Assembly (NCBI GenBank): GCA_964364175.1
Contig: CAYILR010000015.1
Location: forward strand, 1 to 64,000
Direction of reading: 5' to 3'
DNA length: 64,000 nt
Source: CAYILR01 sp964364175
GTDB taxonomy: Bacteria > Bdellovibrionota > UBA1018
Under the pieces are notes generated by a model. That model was not told where the DNA came from, did not search any database, and saw nothing but the letters and a program-made list of their open reading frames with translations. Positions 32,051-41,332 of this stretch are shown here, piece after piece (within the stretch, counting starts at the first letter, position 1; every line of letters begins with the position of its first letter). The translations under genes and the position numbers were made by a program.

Positions 32051-34711
32051 TCACGCAACCCCGGTGATCTGTCGCCATCTTGAAGTGGTTGCGTCGTACA
32101 TGAAGAACGCAGCGTCGTCGGCCGTTAGTATGACAGCTACTCCAGTGGAGGTTATCACACGATTCGCAGCCGCTGACCCGAGATCCTGATGGTTGATTGT
32201 GATCGTGTTGGCGCTGATGTTTACAACAACCAAGAAGCGACCATCGACGCCACCCGCTATTCCGGTGACCGTGGACCCACCACCGGCTCCAGACAAACGA
32301 GCAAAGCTAAAGCCTGCCGCGCCCGCGTAGTCGTTTTCTGTCGCAGCCAGCGCTGCCGGAGAGGCTGCGCGAGTAGCCAAGTCTCCGTTAACATCGGCCT
32401 TGGCGGCAGGAGTTCCTCCGATGCCCAGACCTGTAGTCGTCAGCCGCATTCCTTCGCTACCACCAACGGACCAAGCCTGAGTGTTCGCTGCTGGATGAAG
32501 CCAACCAGTATCAGGGTCAGCCGTCGCACCCAGCGTTACGGCGGGAGTTGAAGCCGAGCCGTCTATACCAACAGCTACCGCCCCACCATCAGCGATGGTG
32601 AAGACAGCAGTACCGTTGTCTCGTGCGAGGAAGATCGGCGACGTTTCGTTGTCGTTATCTGCTATGAGCGCGGCGCTAGTGAATGTCGGAATAGCCGCGC
32701 TAGTCGCACGCAAGGAGAAGTAACCACCGATTTGCATCGTGGTACTCTCTGCGTTTCCCATCACGCCAATGCGAGGAAGACTCGCACTGAATCCGTGCGT
32801 CGGGGCCGAACCAAACATACCAATGTTTAGGCTGCTCGATGCGTTACCTACGCCGTAAACGCCAACGTTGTATCCAGTACCGGCTCCAACTGCCGCACCC
32901 CAAAATCCCGCGTTGAAATTTGCCGTATCAACATACAATGAAGTACCGGAACCTGGGACACTGTTGTAACCAGACAGACCCAGCGTGGAACCAGTACCCG
33001 TGTAAGTTCCGTGGAGGTAGCCCTCGGCTGCTACTCGCGCTCCGGTATCCGCGCCGGTGACGGTAGAATCAAACTCGGCCCCAATCAACCCGTTGGCTGT
33101 AGTGACCAAGTGGAGCGGGAAGCTCGGGGTTAACGTGCCGGAGCCAATACGATCAGTAGATGCGTCGATGAAGAAGAGGTTAGCGTTGGTATCCCCTTCT
33201 ACGCGGAAATCGATGTTAGATCCGCCATCATTGAACACAACTTCTGAAGAACCGAAGCTATTGATACCGCTGCCGTCAGCAACGGTGAAGACGGTAGTGC
33301 CGTTGTCTCGACCCAGGAAGATTGGGGACGCAACTGCACCGTTGTCGGCTATGAGGGCTGCGTTGACCAGCGGCGGCGCTGTGCCATACAATCCAAAAAA
33401 CCCGGCTGTGTTGTTTGCACCATTTAGGGCACAGGCGACTAAGCCAACATTTCTTCCGGCTGACGCAACCTTCGCCGCTGCTTGCACCCCAACGTTCATT
33501 GTGGATGAGTTGCGTGCGTCAAACAGACCTGCTGCGTTGTGGCCCACGGTCGTACCGTTGGCGTAACCTCCAATGCCGATATTGCCGAACGAGACAAATA
33601 TATCCGCGCCGGTGCCGGCTGACGAGTTTACAAACTCAAGCGCTTGGCTATTTATACTTCCTGTGTATCCAGCCGCCAAGTACACACCAAGGCCGAAGTT
33701 CTGGCCGGCTCCTGCTCCGGCACCTGTAGCATTTATGATCGCCGCGTACTGTGCGCCAACCGTCGAACTCAAAGTGGCTGAGACGCCTAATGCCGGTATC
33801 GTGCTCGGCAACGTGCCGCCTACAATGTCTACTTTTGCAGCCGGTAAGTTGGTGCCGAAACCCGCACGATCAGTGCTGGCGTCAACAAAGAATAGATTTG
33901 GATCAGTGTCTCCTCCAATCCGTGTGTCGCCGGTGGCGGACCCTGCCGCATTTACAACGAGCGCAGGCAGCACACCATTATCGCCGCGAATCTCAAGCTG
34001 TGCTATGGCGTCGACAGCGCCCGTGGCCTCGCCCATCAGGACGTTGTTGTTCCGGTCGACGTTGATTCCCCACACGCCGGTCCCCGCGGTGGAGTTTGAG
34101 CCAATAAGAACCCAGCCAGGCGACAGAGTCCCTCGACTCGTTATCACAAACTGTCGTCCCCCGGCGGGGTTGCTCGCGCGGATGCCGGCGGTCGCGGCCA
34201 GGGCGAGATACCCATTCCACGTCGACAGACCGGAATAGGAGTCTTGGAAGGACTGCCCGTAGAGCCCCGTGCTACCACCGATGATGTCCAGGTGCGCGTA
34301 AGTGTTCCCTACTGTGGCCTGCTCGACGCGAATCGACGCCGCAGTGTTGTCCGCGCCGTACACGTGCAGGCCGGCAAGCGGCACCTGCGTTGACCCCGCA
34401 TACCGGATGGCTATGCGCCCATTTGTCTTGTCAACGACAAGTTTGTCCGACGCGCCGAAGGAGCCAGCGTCATTATACTGAAGCCATGTGTCGCTACCAG
34501 CGACAGCAGCCGTCAGGTTGTACTCTGTGCCAGCGTCGTTCTTGAAGTAGAGTAGGCCATCCGTCTTAGCGTAGACGTGACCATAACCCGACGCTGGGGT
34601 TCCTGGCGCCGCGATCTCGGAGACTTGTATGCTGGGGATTTTGAGTACGTCAGTGGACTGCATCTGCTGATGCCGACCACCGGATATGACTAGAGGCGCT
34701 AGCGTTGCCAT
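32051..34711 (-). CDS. Large tail fibre/appendage protein
   Basis: The 886-residue protein is Gly/Ala/Thr/Asn-rich and built from repeated beta modules. It carries LQYNDAGSFGASDKLVVD near residue 95, matching the LQYNNGG module of the downstream fibre. At least three internal modules share a core such as SPIFLGRDNGTTVFTVADG and SPIFLARDNGTAVFTIADG, and NLFFIDASTDR and NLFFVDASTDR. A C-terminal part has DPDTGWLHPAANTQAWSVGG. These are typical of phage appendage proteins. It lies 25 nt upstream of the next fibre gene. Confidence 0.78.
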   Translation of the reverse strand: MATLAPLVISGGRHQQMQSTDVLKIPSIQVSEIAAPGTPASGYGHVYAKTDGLLYFKNDAGTEYNLTAAVAGSDTWLQYNDAGSFGASDKLVVDKTNGRIAIRYAGSTQVPLAGLHVYGADNTAASIRVEQATVGNTYAHLDIIGGSTGLYGQSFQDSYSGLSTWNGYLALAATAGIRASNPAGGRQFVITSRGTLSPGWVLIGSNSTAGTGVWGINVDRNNNVLMGEATGAVDAIAQLEIRGDNGVLPALVVNAAGSATGDTRIGGDTDPNLFFVDASTDRAGFGTNLPAAKVDIVGGTLPSTIPALGVSATLSSTVGAQYAAIINATGAGAGAGQNFGLGVYLAAGYTGSINSQALEFVNSSAGTGADIFVSFGNIGIGGYANGTTVGHNAAGLFDARNSSTMNVGVQAAAKVASAGRNVGLVACALNGANNTAGFFGLYGTAPPLVNAALIADNGAVASPIFLGRDNGTTVFTVADGSGINSFGSSEVVFNDGGSNIDFRVEGDTNANLFFIDASTDRIGSGTLTPSFPLHLVTTANGLIGAEFDSTVTGADTGARVAAEGYLHGTYTGTGSTLGLSGYNSVPGSGTSLYVDTANFNAGFWGAAVGAGTGYNVGVYGVGNASSSLNIGMFGSAPTHGFSASLPRIGVMGNAESTTMQIGGYFSLRATSAAIPTFTSAALIADNDNETSPIFLARDNGTAVFTIADGGAVAVGIDGSASTPAVTLGATADPDTGWLHPAANTQAWSVGGSEGMRLTTTGLGIGGTPAAKADVNGDLATRAASPAALAATENDYAGAAGFSFARLSGAGGGSTVTGIAGGVDGRFLVVVNISANTITINHQDLGSAAANRVITSTGVAVILTADDAAFFMYDATTSRWRQITGVA

Positions 34712-34726
34712 GTTCTACCCCAAAGG

Positions 34727-34762
34727 GGTCGTGCGCAGCCCAACAGGCGACCACGCACGACC
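34727..34762. other. 9-bp inverted repeat before the large fibre gene
   Basis: Bases 34727-34735 and 34754-34762 pair perfectly with an 18-nt loop, and a second small hairpin (ACCCC-AAA-GGGGT, about 34716-34729) covers the ribosome binding region of the gene starting at 34711. No U-run follows, so it is not a standard terminator. It may be a processing or translation-control structure. Confidence 0.4.
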
Positions 34763-34780
34763 ATCCCTAGGCGACTCCAA

Positions 34781-35164
34781 TCAACGACGGGTGAACGTGC
34801 CCGTCTTGATGTCGAAGTGATAGCCAGCGCCGTCACCACCAAAGAGCCCATGCTTCTTGCCGATGGTGGTAACCAGCATGTTTAGGTCCTTGGTAGCCTT
34901 ATCGATCAAGTCAAGGATGACCGTCTCGTCTGCCTTCCACGCCGCATAGCGAGCACCCAACACCTTCTGGTGATTGACTACGGCCTCCTCGGCCATCGTG
35001 ACGGTGGCGAGGTCGTCTTTGCTCACCTCGACCTTAGCCGGTGGCCCGCTGGCCGTCTCCACAGCCGTCTCCACAGCCGCCTCCACAGCCGCCTCATTAG
35101 CGGCCGTCTGTAGAGGTGCCTCCATCTTACCGTTGGGCTTAGAACGCGGAATGTCTGGTTGCAT
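34781..35164 (-). CDS. Unknown protein with Ala/Glu repeat
   Basis: A 127-residue protein with an N-terminal acidic repeat (EAAVEAAVETAVETAS) encoded by 12-bp tandem units, then a helical middle and a glycine-rich C-terminus (HGLFGGDGAGYHFDIKTG). It sits between two virion-surface genes and is probably a virion or assembly protein. Confidence 0.55.
   Translation of the reverse strand: MQPDIPRSKPNGKMEAPLQTAANEAAVEAAVETAVETASGPPAKVEVSKDDLATVTMAEEAVVNHQKVLGARYAAWKADETVILDLIDKATKDLNMLVTTIGKKHGLFGGDGAGYHFDIKTGTFTRR
35052..35099 (-). repeat. Four 12-bp tandem units inside the 34781-35164 gene
   Basis: The units read gccgtctccaca, gccgtctccaca, gccgcctccaca and gccgcctcatta on the plus strand, giving repeated Val/Ala-Glu-Thr/Ala-Ala in the protein. 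Such units change in number by slippage. Confidence 0.75.
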
Positions 35165-35222
35165 GTTGTGTCTCCTGCTCAGTTCTTCATCGTGGTCGTG
35201 TTGTCACTATTCAGAGTAAGGC

Positions 35223-37418
35223 TCACAGCAGGACGCCATCGCCGACCTGAACGGCTACCTTTACCGCCCCCGTGCCTCCGAAGGTTACTACACCAACCTT
35301 CTGCACGGTGTCACCAGTGGTCGACGGCGCCGTCAGAGTGACGTTACCTGCCGTCGCGCTCATGTAGACGACCTTGCCCACGTCGCCAACCGCAGGGACC
35401 GAATCCCACACAGCGTCGGGTACGGCGACCTCACCAGCCACCGTGATGTTGCCGCTGCTGCCGCTGGAGATGCCGGCTCCCGCAATGCCTACGGCGTTGA
35501 CCAACTCGCCAGCACCATTGGCGTCGGCCTTGAAGATTCGGGGGTTGCCCGCCGAGTCATCCCACACCACAATGTTACCAGCGACCAGTGTCTCGCCAGC
35601 GGTTCCATTGATGAACGCGGTCGCCACGCCCGCATGGGTGTGGAGCGCGTCGGCGTTGCTGGCGTTGGTCAGTGTCGTCAGGTTGGCGGCGGTGACGGTG
35701 GCCGTGGTCGCCACACCCTCAATCTTGAACCGCGCCGAGGCGTTCTGTGGCAGGTCGATGTTACCTGTCGAGGTCGTCGCCAGCGTCGCGCCCGCCTGCA
35801 CGGTGATTGCCGTGCCGGTGGAGTTGACGATAGCCGCCGTGGTGGCGCCACCTTGGAGGTTGATGCCGCCAGTACCGTTGATGGTCAGGGCACCCGCAGC
35901 CGTGCTCCATGTGGCGGCGGCAGCCGAGGTCAGCGTAAGCGCGCCAGCCGAAGTCGACCACGTGGACGCGGCACCAGCCGTCAAGGTAATGGCGCCAGAT
36001 GGGGTGATCGAGAAGCTGGTCATGCCAGTCTCGCCCACCGCGCCAGCACCATTGAAGTCCAGCGTGGCAACGTCGTCACCGAAGGTGCCGGAGGCACCGC
36101 CACGCAAGGTGGCTGCGCCTGTGGTCTGGAGATTGAAGGCGCCAGTGGCGGCCGTCCACGAGAAACCACCCGTAGACGTGAACGCCAGATCCACTGAGTC
36201 GCTGACAATGAAGTCTTCAGTACCAGCGATGTTTACCGTGCCTTCGCCCGCCGACGTAGTGAGGGTGTTGCCCGCTACATAGGCCGACTGCAAGGTGCTG
36301 GAACCCGCAGCTAGATCGGTGAACGTGATGCCGGTCGATGCGCCAGAGCCGACTTCCCATGCTCCGTCAGTGCCCGCGCGCAAGATCGACACGTTGACAC
36401 GCCGGATGGCTGCGCCATCAGAGGCCACCGCGGTGAACTGGTTTTGCGTGAAGTCTTCGACGGTAGCGGTCAGACCGATACCGCGAATGGTCAGCGTCGT
36501 ACCAACGTGCGAAAGCACCTCGTACAGACCGGGGTTCGCAGTACCCGTGATCTGAATGATTTGGCCGACGGCGAACGTCGCCGATGCAGTCGTGGTCACT
36601 GTCGGGTTGCTGGTCGCGGCTACGCCTGCCACGTAGGCGCCAGCGACAGTGTCCGCGGTGGCCGTCGGCAGATAGTTGACGATCAGGCCGCCACTCTGTG
36701 CACTGACGGTGTTGTAGCCGTAGTTCAGGTGCAGGTGGTTGTCGGCGATGAGGACGGTCTCTGAGCTTGTCGTGGTTGTTGAACCACTGATGATCAGATT
36801 TCCAGTCACCGACAAGTTGCCACCAACGGAGGCGTTGTTGGTAACCGCCAGTGCCGTACCTGCGGCAGAGAACGTCGCGGCACCGGAGACGGCTACCGCT
36901 CCTGGCCCAACGGTGACAGCGCCTGTCGTGGTCTTGAACGCGCCAGAACCACCAGACAGATCGACAGAGGCGGTGCCGGCTCCGGTCATTGTCGTGCCGG
37001 TAGCCAGGGTCACCGAACCTGCGACCGAGATCGCACCCGGTCCGATGGTGACGGCACCTGTCGTGGTCTTGAAGATGCCAGAACCACCGGACAGGTCGAC
37101 GATGGCCGTGCCTGCCGCCGCCAACGTCGTGCCTGTGGCCAACGTCGCCGAACCGGAGACGGAAATTGCACCGGGTCCGAGGGTGACAACGCCAGCGGAT
37201 GTCTTGAAGATGCCTGTAGCATTTGAGAAGTCGAGGGTACCAGCACCCACGGCAGCGACGATAGACTTGCCTGCGGCGATGCTGACGTTGGAACCGGCGG
37301 GGGTGATGGTGAGGTCACCCGTGCCTGTCTTGATTCCAGAACCGACGATCAGCGCGTCAGTGTCCTGAACCCGCTTTTGCCGTCCAGACTCAAGTACCAA
37401 AGAACGAAGATCAGCCAT
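35223..37418 (-). CDS. Large beta-repeat virion protein (fibre-like)
   Basis: A 731-residue Gly/Ala/Thr/Val-rich protein. The N-terminus (ADLRSLVLESGRQKRVQDTD) resembles that of the 886-residue fibre (TLAPLVISGGRHQQMQSTD), a likely shared attachment segment. Residues about 57-185 are three tandem repeats of about 45 residues with the core GIFKTTTGAVTIGPGAISV. The middle has SETVLIADNHLHLNYGY, a phrase found in many phage appendage proteins, and the C-terminus (VGDVGKVVYMSATAGNVTL) looks like a small beta domain. Probably a tail fibre or appendage. Confidence 0.75.
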   Translation of the reverse strand: MADLRSLVLESGRQKRVQDTDALIVGSGIKTGTGDLTITPAGSNVSIAAGKSIVAAVGAGTLDFSNATGIFKTSAGVVTLGPGAISVSGSATLATGTTLAAAGTAIVDLSGGSGIFKTTTGAVTIGPGAISVAGSVTLATGTTMTGAGTASVDLSGGSGAFKTTTGAVTVGPGAVAVSGAATFSAAGTALAVTNNASVGGNLSVTGNLIISGSTTTTSSETVLIADNHLHLNYGYNTVSAQSGGLIVNYLPTATADTVAGAYVAGVAATSNPTVTTTASATFAVGQIIQITGTANPGLYEVLSHVGTTLTIRGIGLTATVEDFTQNQFTAVASDGAAIRRVNVSILRAGTDGAWEVGSGASTGITFTDLAAGSSTLQSAYVAGNTLTTSAGEGTVNIAGTEDFIVSDSVDLAFTSTGGFSWTAATGAFNLQTTGAATLRGGASGTFGDDVATLDFNGAGAVGETGMTSFSITPSGAITLTAGAASTWSTSAGALTLTSAAAATWSTAAGALTINGTGGINLQGGATTAAIVNSTGTAITVQAGATLATTSTGNIDLPQNASARFKIEGVATTATVTAANLTTLTNASNADALHTHAGVATAFINGTAGETLVAGNIVVWDDSAGNPRIFKADANGAGELVNAVGIAGAGISSGSSGNITVAGEVAVPDAVWDSVPAVGDVGKVVYMSATAGNVTLTAPSTTGDTVQKVGVVTFGGTGAVKVAVQVGDGVLL
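36863..37247 (-). repeat. Three tandem ~135-bp repeats in the 731-residue virion gene
   Basis: Each unit encodes about 45 residues from AGT...LSGGSG through FKTTTGAVTIGPGA to LATGTT. The first copy is more diverged (FSNATGIFKTSAGVVTLGPG). The repeats lie near the N-terminus, where they may set fibre length. Confidence 0.75.
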
Positions 37419-37464
37419 GACTTTCTACTCCTTGTTTGCGTAACCGAACAGACCGCAATCGCGC

Positions 37465-38340
37465 CTACAGCAAGATTGGTGGTTGGGGGTTAAACTCCAC
37501 CCGACATGTCTTGAGTGCCGCGTAGTTGGTGTTGTCGATGCAGGTCCCCACGATCACCAGATAGGAGCCTGGTGTGGTCGGAGGAGTCGCTGAGAGCTTT
37601 CCCAGCCCTGTACCACCATCGTCTGTTGACGCGGCGAGATAGACCACATCCCCAGAAATGGGGAGGCCGCCAACTGTGGTGAATTTTGCGCTCTCAGACA
37701 CGCTACCGGACAAGAGCATCGTGCCGGCCGTGCCGGCGTTATGGCCGATGCAAGTCGCTTGGAGCAGCGAGCCATCATTCCGCGCCTTACCCCAAGTGTT
37801 ATTGGCGAAAACGTATGCGAAGTCGCCGTTCGCCAGGCCAGCCGTAGATTGGCCGGTGATGACGTTACCGCCTCCACCTCCACCTCCTCCTGGTTGGTAA
37901 CTTGGAACAGTGATTGGACCATTGCTGGTAAGCACGTATCCAGCAGTTGTGGGAGACAGCAGAACCCACGCGGCACCATTCCATACCATCAGGTCGCCAA
38001 TGCCAGGATCTTCTGGTTGAACGACGTACTGGATGACCTCTGCTATTTGCGGAGCAGGGCTAGGAGTAGGCTGGCCGCCATCGTCTGGGATATGTATCCA
38101 CAAATGCTCTACAGCAAATACGAGAGTTGTAGAAGCTACCCACCATAGCTGTGGTGCATAGTCCAGTAAATTGTATTGTTTTCCAGGCTCTACGGTGAGG
38201 ACAACCCGGTCCAAGGTCCCTGGGCCGAGGGCGATGACCTGGACTTCGCCCGAGGTACGGTTCACAGCAGGCAAGTTCGTCAATGCGGGCTGGTTCAACA
38301 GCCGCATCAACCGAGCTAGGTCCTGACTGGGCGTCGCCAT
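37465..38340 (-). CDS. Virion surface protein (fibre-associated)
   Basis: The 291-residue protein has an N-terminal domain (EVQVIALGPGTLDRVVLTVEP region), a proline-rich linker, a conserved-looking segment (GDLMVWNGAAWVLLSPTTAGYV), a run of eight glycines, and a C-terminal beta domain with GLANGDFAYVFANNTWGKA. The WNGAAWVL phrase is common in phage fibre and capsid-decoration proteins. GGAGGACGG precedes ATG 38340. It heads the leftward fibre operon, divergent from the clamp gene. Confidence 0.65.
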   Translation of the reverse strand: MATPSQDLARLMRLLNQPALTNLPAVNRTSGEVQVIALGPGTLDRVVLTVEPGKQYNLLDYAPQLWWVASTTLVFAVEHLWIHIPDDGGQPTPSPAPQIAEVIQYVVQPEDPGIGDLMVWNGAAWVLLSPTTAGYVLTSNGPITVPSYQPGGGGGGGGNVITGQSTAGLANGDFAYVFANNTWGKARNDGSLLQATCIGHNAGTAGTMLLSGSVSESAKFTTVGGLPISGDVVYLAASTDDGGTGLGKLSATPPTTPGSYLVIVGTCIDNTNYAALKTCRVEFNPQPPILL

Positions 38341-38399
38341 CCGTCCTCCGGCTAAGGAGAGGATGCGGGCCTACTGAGGGTACGAGGCTACTTCATCTC

Positions 38400-38428
38400 T
38401 TGACGCTATGCCCGGCTACCGGCATTCT
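38400..38428 (+). promoter_or_regulatory. Sigma70-like promoter for the clamp/tail operon
   Basis: TTGACG (38400-38405) and CATTCT (38423-38428) are spaced by 17 bp, 26 nt upstream of the clamp start. The -35 box is good and the -10 is weak, so an activator or a phage-specific factor may be needed. Confidence 0.45.
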
Positions 38429-38453
38429 GCGCCCCCTACCAAGAGGAGCTACC

Positions 38454-39767
38454 ATGCGGTTTGAAGCGAAGAAGAAGGCGCTCACTAGCGCCATTTCAGA
38501 CGTCCGCAGCATCACCGAGACCTTGGAGCTAGCGGAAGGATCGACTACCGCGCTGCGCCTCAAGACCGACGGGAAGATCATCAAGGTATCGTCTCTCTAC
38601 GCCGAGGCCACCGTCTCCGAGGTGGTCGTCGAGGAAGCCGGCGACATCGTCGTGGACGTCGCTTCCCTTCTGCAAGCCTTGTCCGTCTCGGGCAACGAGT
38701 TCAAGCTCACCACCAAGGGCAAGAATGTCAACTATGCCTGCGGACGTGTGAATGGCTCCATCACGCTTCAGGCCGTGGACTTGGACGAGAGCATCCTTCT
38801 CAACGCTCCAAAGCCGACGATCCACGTCTTGAACCTCAAGGAGCTTCTGTCCTCCTTGGCGCTCAAAGCCCAAGGCCGGGCGACAGATCGAACCTTACAC
38901 TTCGACGCCAAGGGGAAGAAAATCCGAGGTGAGTCCACCGACAGCTTCCGTGGTGTGGTGGTCACGATCGGTGTGGACAAGGACTCGAAGATCCCGAGCA
39001 ACGCGGCTCTCAGTCTGCCGCAGAAGTCAGCCGATGTCCTGGCCAAGTTGGCGGCGGACTCGATGGTGGGCTTCAACGAATCGTTCTTCACCGTGAAGCT
39101 GCCTGGCTTTATTACCACCATTCCGTTGTCGGCGGTTGAGCCGCTTCAGATCCAAAACCAGCTTGCTGACTTACTGGGCAGCCAAAAGCCGTTCGGAGAA
39201 GCCGTCTTCAACGTCTCCGAGTTGAAGGACGCTCTATCGGACGCTATCTCCGCCGTCGGGAAGGCCAACTCCCCAGCGCTGGCCTTGGTCCTCAACAAGG
39301 GCAACACGGATTGTCTGTTCACTGGCGAGGCGTCGTCTGGTGAAGCTCAGATCGCGTTCAAGGCTGAGAGCGTGTCTCTCAACGTCAAGAGCGTGTCCCT
39401 CGGGCTCACTGCGCTGTACCTCCAGGAATGCTTGAACTTCTACAGCGCCGACAAGGTCAAATGTACGGTGTACCAACAAGCCGTCGTCCTGGACCTGACG
39501 GATACGACTGAATTCCTCCTTGGGCAAACGACTCTCGTGCCACTCATCTCCTTGGTGGAAGACCAAACTGCCCCCAAGGCAGATGACGAAGGCGAGGAAG
39601 AGAAAGCTCCGCCGCCGAAGGCCAAGGCGAAGCCCGCTTCCAAGGCGGCAGCGGCAGCCGAGGAAGACGAGAAGCCGGCCGCCCCGAAGAAGGAAAAGCT
39701 CGCATCCGCACAGCCTACTGAAGAGGACTCGGAGACCGAGGACGAAGACTTCGACGACGAGGAATGA
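38454..39767 (+). CDS. DNA polymerase sliding clamp (DnaN-like)
   Basis: ATG 38454 follows AAGAGGAG; the frame upstream is non-coding. About 375 globular residues have the three-domain rhythm of the beta clamp (FEAKKKALTSAISDVRSITE; GDIVVDVASLLQALSV; FNVSELKDALSDAIS), followed by a low-complexity Lys/Ala/Pro and acidic tail of about 60 residues ending in EDEDFDDEE. The ring should tether the family A polymerase and be loaded by the DnaX-like ATPase. Sequence identity to bacterial DnaN appears low, so the call rests on pattern and context. The acidic tail is unusual for a clamp. Confidence 0.75.
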   Translation: MRFEAKKKALTSAISDVRSITETLELAEGSTTALRLKTDGKIIKVSSLYAEATVSEVVVEEAGDIVVDVASLLQALSVSGNEFKLTTKGKNVNYACGRVNGSITLQAVDLDESILLNAPKPTIHVLNLKELLSSLALKAQGRATDRTLHFDAKGKKIRGESTDSFRGVVVTIGVDKDSKIPSNAALSLPQKSADVLAKLAADSMVGFNESFFTVKLPGFITTIPLSAVEPLQIQNQLADLLGSQKPFGEAVFNVSELKDALSDAISAVGKANSPALALVLNKGNTDCLFTGEASSGEAQIAFKAESVSLNVKSVSLGLTALYLQECLNFYSADKVKCTVYQQAVVLDLTDTTEFLLGQTTLVPLISLVEDQTAPKADDEGEEEKAPPPKAKAKPASKAAAAAEEDEKPAAPKKEKLASAQPTEEDSETEDEDFDDEE

Positions 39768-40309
39768 GGATGTCGGTCCTACCGCCACGCTTCCTAGATC
39801 CGAGTCTCTGGCTTGGCCTTCAGGTCGACACCTTCTATGTCGTCTACGCCGATGGGCAGCTTCATCCTCGATCCACCGACAGCGCGGATGCGGTGTACCA
39901 ACCTGCTGGTTGCATCCCTGAGTTCATCTTCTGTCGTATTTCTGACAGCGAGAAGCGCTTGGAACACGCCTTGGAGAGCCGTCTAGCTGTGGGAGGCTCC
40001 TGGGGCGCGCTATACGAGGTGCTGGGCCAAGGGAGTGTCATCGGGACAGCGCTCTCTGTGCGGACATCGGCTTTTTCCTCCACTCACGTTCTACCGGACA
40101 TGGTGCATCTCGTGTGCATGGTCGATGACGTTCCACATGACTCAGTCATGAAAGCCCTCTATGACTTCAAGACCTTTCGGTCCTTTCGTCTTGGCCCGAT
40201 GACAGACGACGACCACCCTCACGATCTCTTGGTCACCACCAAGGCTCGCTGGTTCCGCAACCGGAACAACCCGAAGTTTCTGGGCTTCAGCAAGGACGAC
40301 AAGCTGTGA
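39764..40309 (+). CDS. Unknown 181-residue protein
   Basis: ATG 39764 overlaps the clamp stop (ATGA). Mixed alpha/beta with VDTFYVVYADGQLHP, then HLVCMVDDVPHDSVMKALYD and a basic C-terminus (KARWFRNRNNPKFLGF). It lies between clamp and tail genes. Not recognised. Confidence 0.6.
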   Translation: MRMSVLPPRFLDPSLWLGLQVDTFYVVYADGQLHPRSTDSADAVYQPAGCIPEFIFCRISDSEKRLEHALESRLAVGGSWGALYEVLGQGSVIGTALSVRTSAFSSTHVLPDMVHLVCMVDDVPHDSVMKALYDFKTFRSFRLGPMTDDDHPHDLLVTTKARWFRNRNNPKFLGFSKDDKL

Positions 40310-40932
40310 GCAAGACAGTTGCCAAGGCCGCGGAGGAGGTCGTAGAGGCCACGTCAGTGGTCCAAGACCTTCGTGGTGAGGTCGTCATCAATAAGCTCAT
40401 TGCCGCCTTCCAATTGGCGAAGTTTGCCAAGTTCGATCCGGAGGCCCTGCTAGAGGAATTGACCGACATCGCCAACGACGCAGCCTTCGACAGCGAGGGC
40501 TTTGAACTCGACAGCACCGATGGCATCGCCGATGCGGTCAAGCATCGGTTCAAGCTGCAAGCTCTCCGGGACAGGTTGGTGAAGATCAACCAGAGGCTGC
40601 GCGAGAGTATGTCGAAAATCGGGCGCACCTATCGCCTGGCCCTCGTCTATCTGCGCCAGCATGACATGGTGAGGTCTCTCACGGTCAAAGCTCAGGACGA
40701 GATCGCGTTCGCTGCGCTGCGGGAGATCGCCGATGCCCAAGACAACATGAAGCTCGTCATGGACTCTGTCAGAGACACCCTTCAGAGCATTGATGACAAA
40801 ACCAGGACGTTGGACGCTTGGTTCTCGCTCCATAAGCAGTACGTCTTTTTAGCTCTCAACCGAGGTCCGAGGTCCGATGGCGACGAAGAAAACTCCAAGG
40901 CCCCAAAGCGGCTCGGCAAAAGCCGCGTCTGA
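40306..40932 (+). CDS. Unknown helical protein
   Basis: GTG 40306 overlaps the upstream TGA (GTGA). The 208-residue protein is almost wholly alpha-helical (QALRDRLVKINQRLRESMSK, ISDVRDT-like helices) with a charged C-terminus overlapping the next gene by 56 nt. Possibly a scaffold or tail assembly factor by position. Confidence 0.6.
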   Translation: MSKTVAKAAEEVVEATSVVQDLRGEVVINKLIAAFQLAKFAKFDPEALLEELTDIANDAAFDSEGFELDSTDGIADAVKHRFKLQALRDRLVKINQRLRESMSKIGRTYRLALVYLRQHDMVRSLTVKAQDEIAFAALREIADAQDNMKLVMDSVRDTLQSIDDKTRTLDAWFSLHKQYVFLALNRGPRSDGDEENSKAPKRLGKSRV

Positions 40933-41332
40933 GGCACTTCAGATCATCACCAGCATCACAAAGCTGAGCCACGAGCAGCAGGCGCGTGTGGATGTCCTAT
41001 TGCCACAAGCGGCGATCTTGGTGGAGGACATCGAAGACCGCATGATCGCACTGGCCTCGATCGCGGTGAAGCGCTGGAATCCAGATGCCTCACTCCACGA
41101 TGTAGACGAGGACGGTACTCCGGTCTTCAACCTCGACGAGTTCTTGGAGACGATCGATGAGATCGGCGAATGCGCCATGATTCGATCCATTGCCCAGTTC
41201 TTCAAACTGCCTGAAGCCGTCGTGGATCCGCTCATCACCGAGAAGCTGAAATCGGCCTACGTGTCTTTGCCAGCGCCACCCAAGCGAGACGACAAGGGGT
41301 TCACCATCAAGCGCGCCCGGAGAGCGCAATGA
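40877..41332 (+). CDS. Unknown helical protein
   Basis: A 151-residue protein with a basic N-terminus, helical middle with ILVEDIEDRMIALASIAVK and DVDEDGTPVFNLDEFLETID (acidic, EF-like but not canonical), and a basic C-terminus (KRDDKGFTIKRARRAQ). It starts inside the previous gene behind GAGGTCCG. It may be a tail chaperone or neck protein by location. Confidence 0.55.
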   Translation: MATKKTPRPQSGSAKAASEALQIITSITKLSHEQQARVDVLLPQAAILVEDIEDRMIALASIAVKRWNPDASLHDVDEDGTPVFNLDEFLETIDEIGECAMIRSIAQFFKLPEAVVDPLITEKLKSAYVSLPAPPKRDDKGFTIKRARRAQ

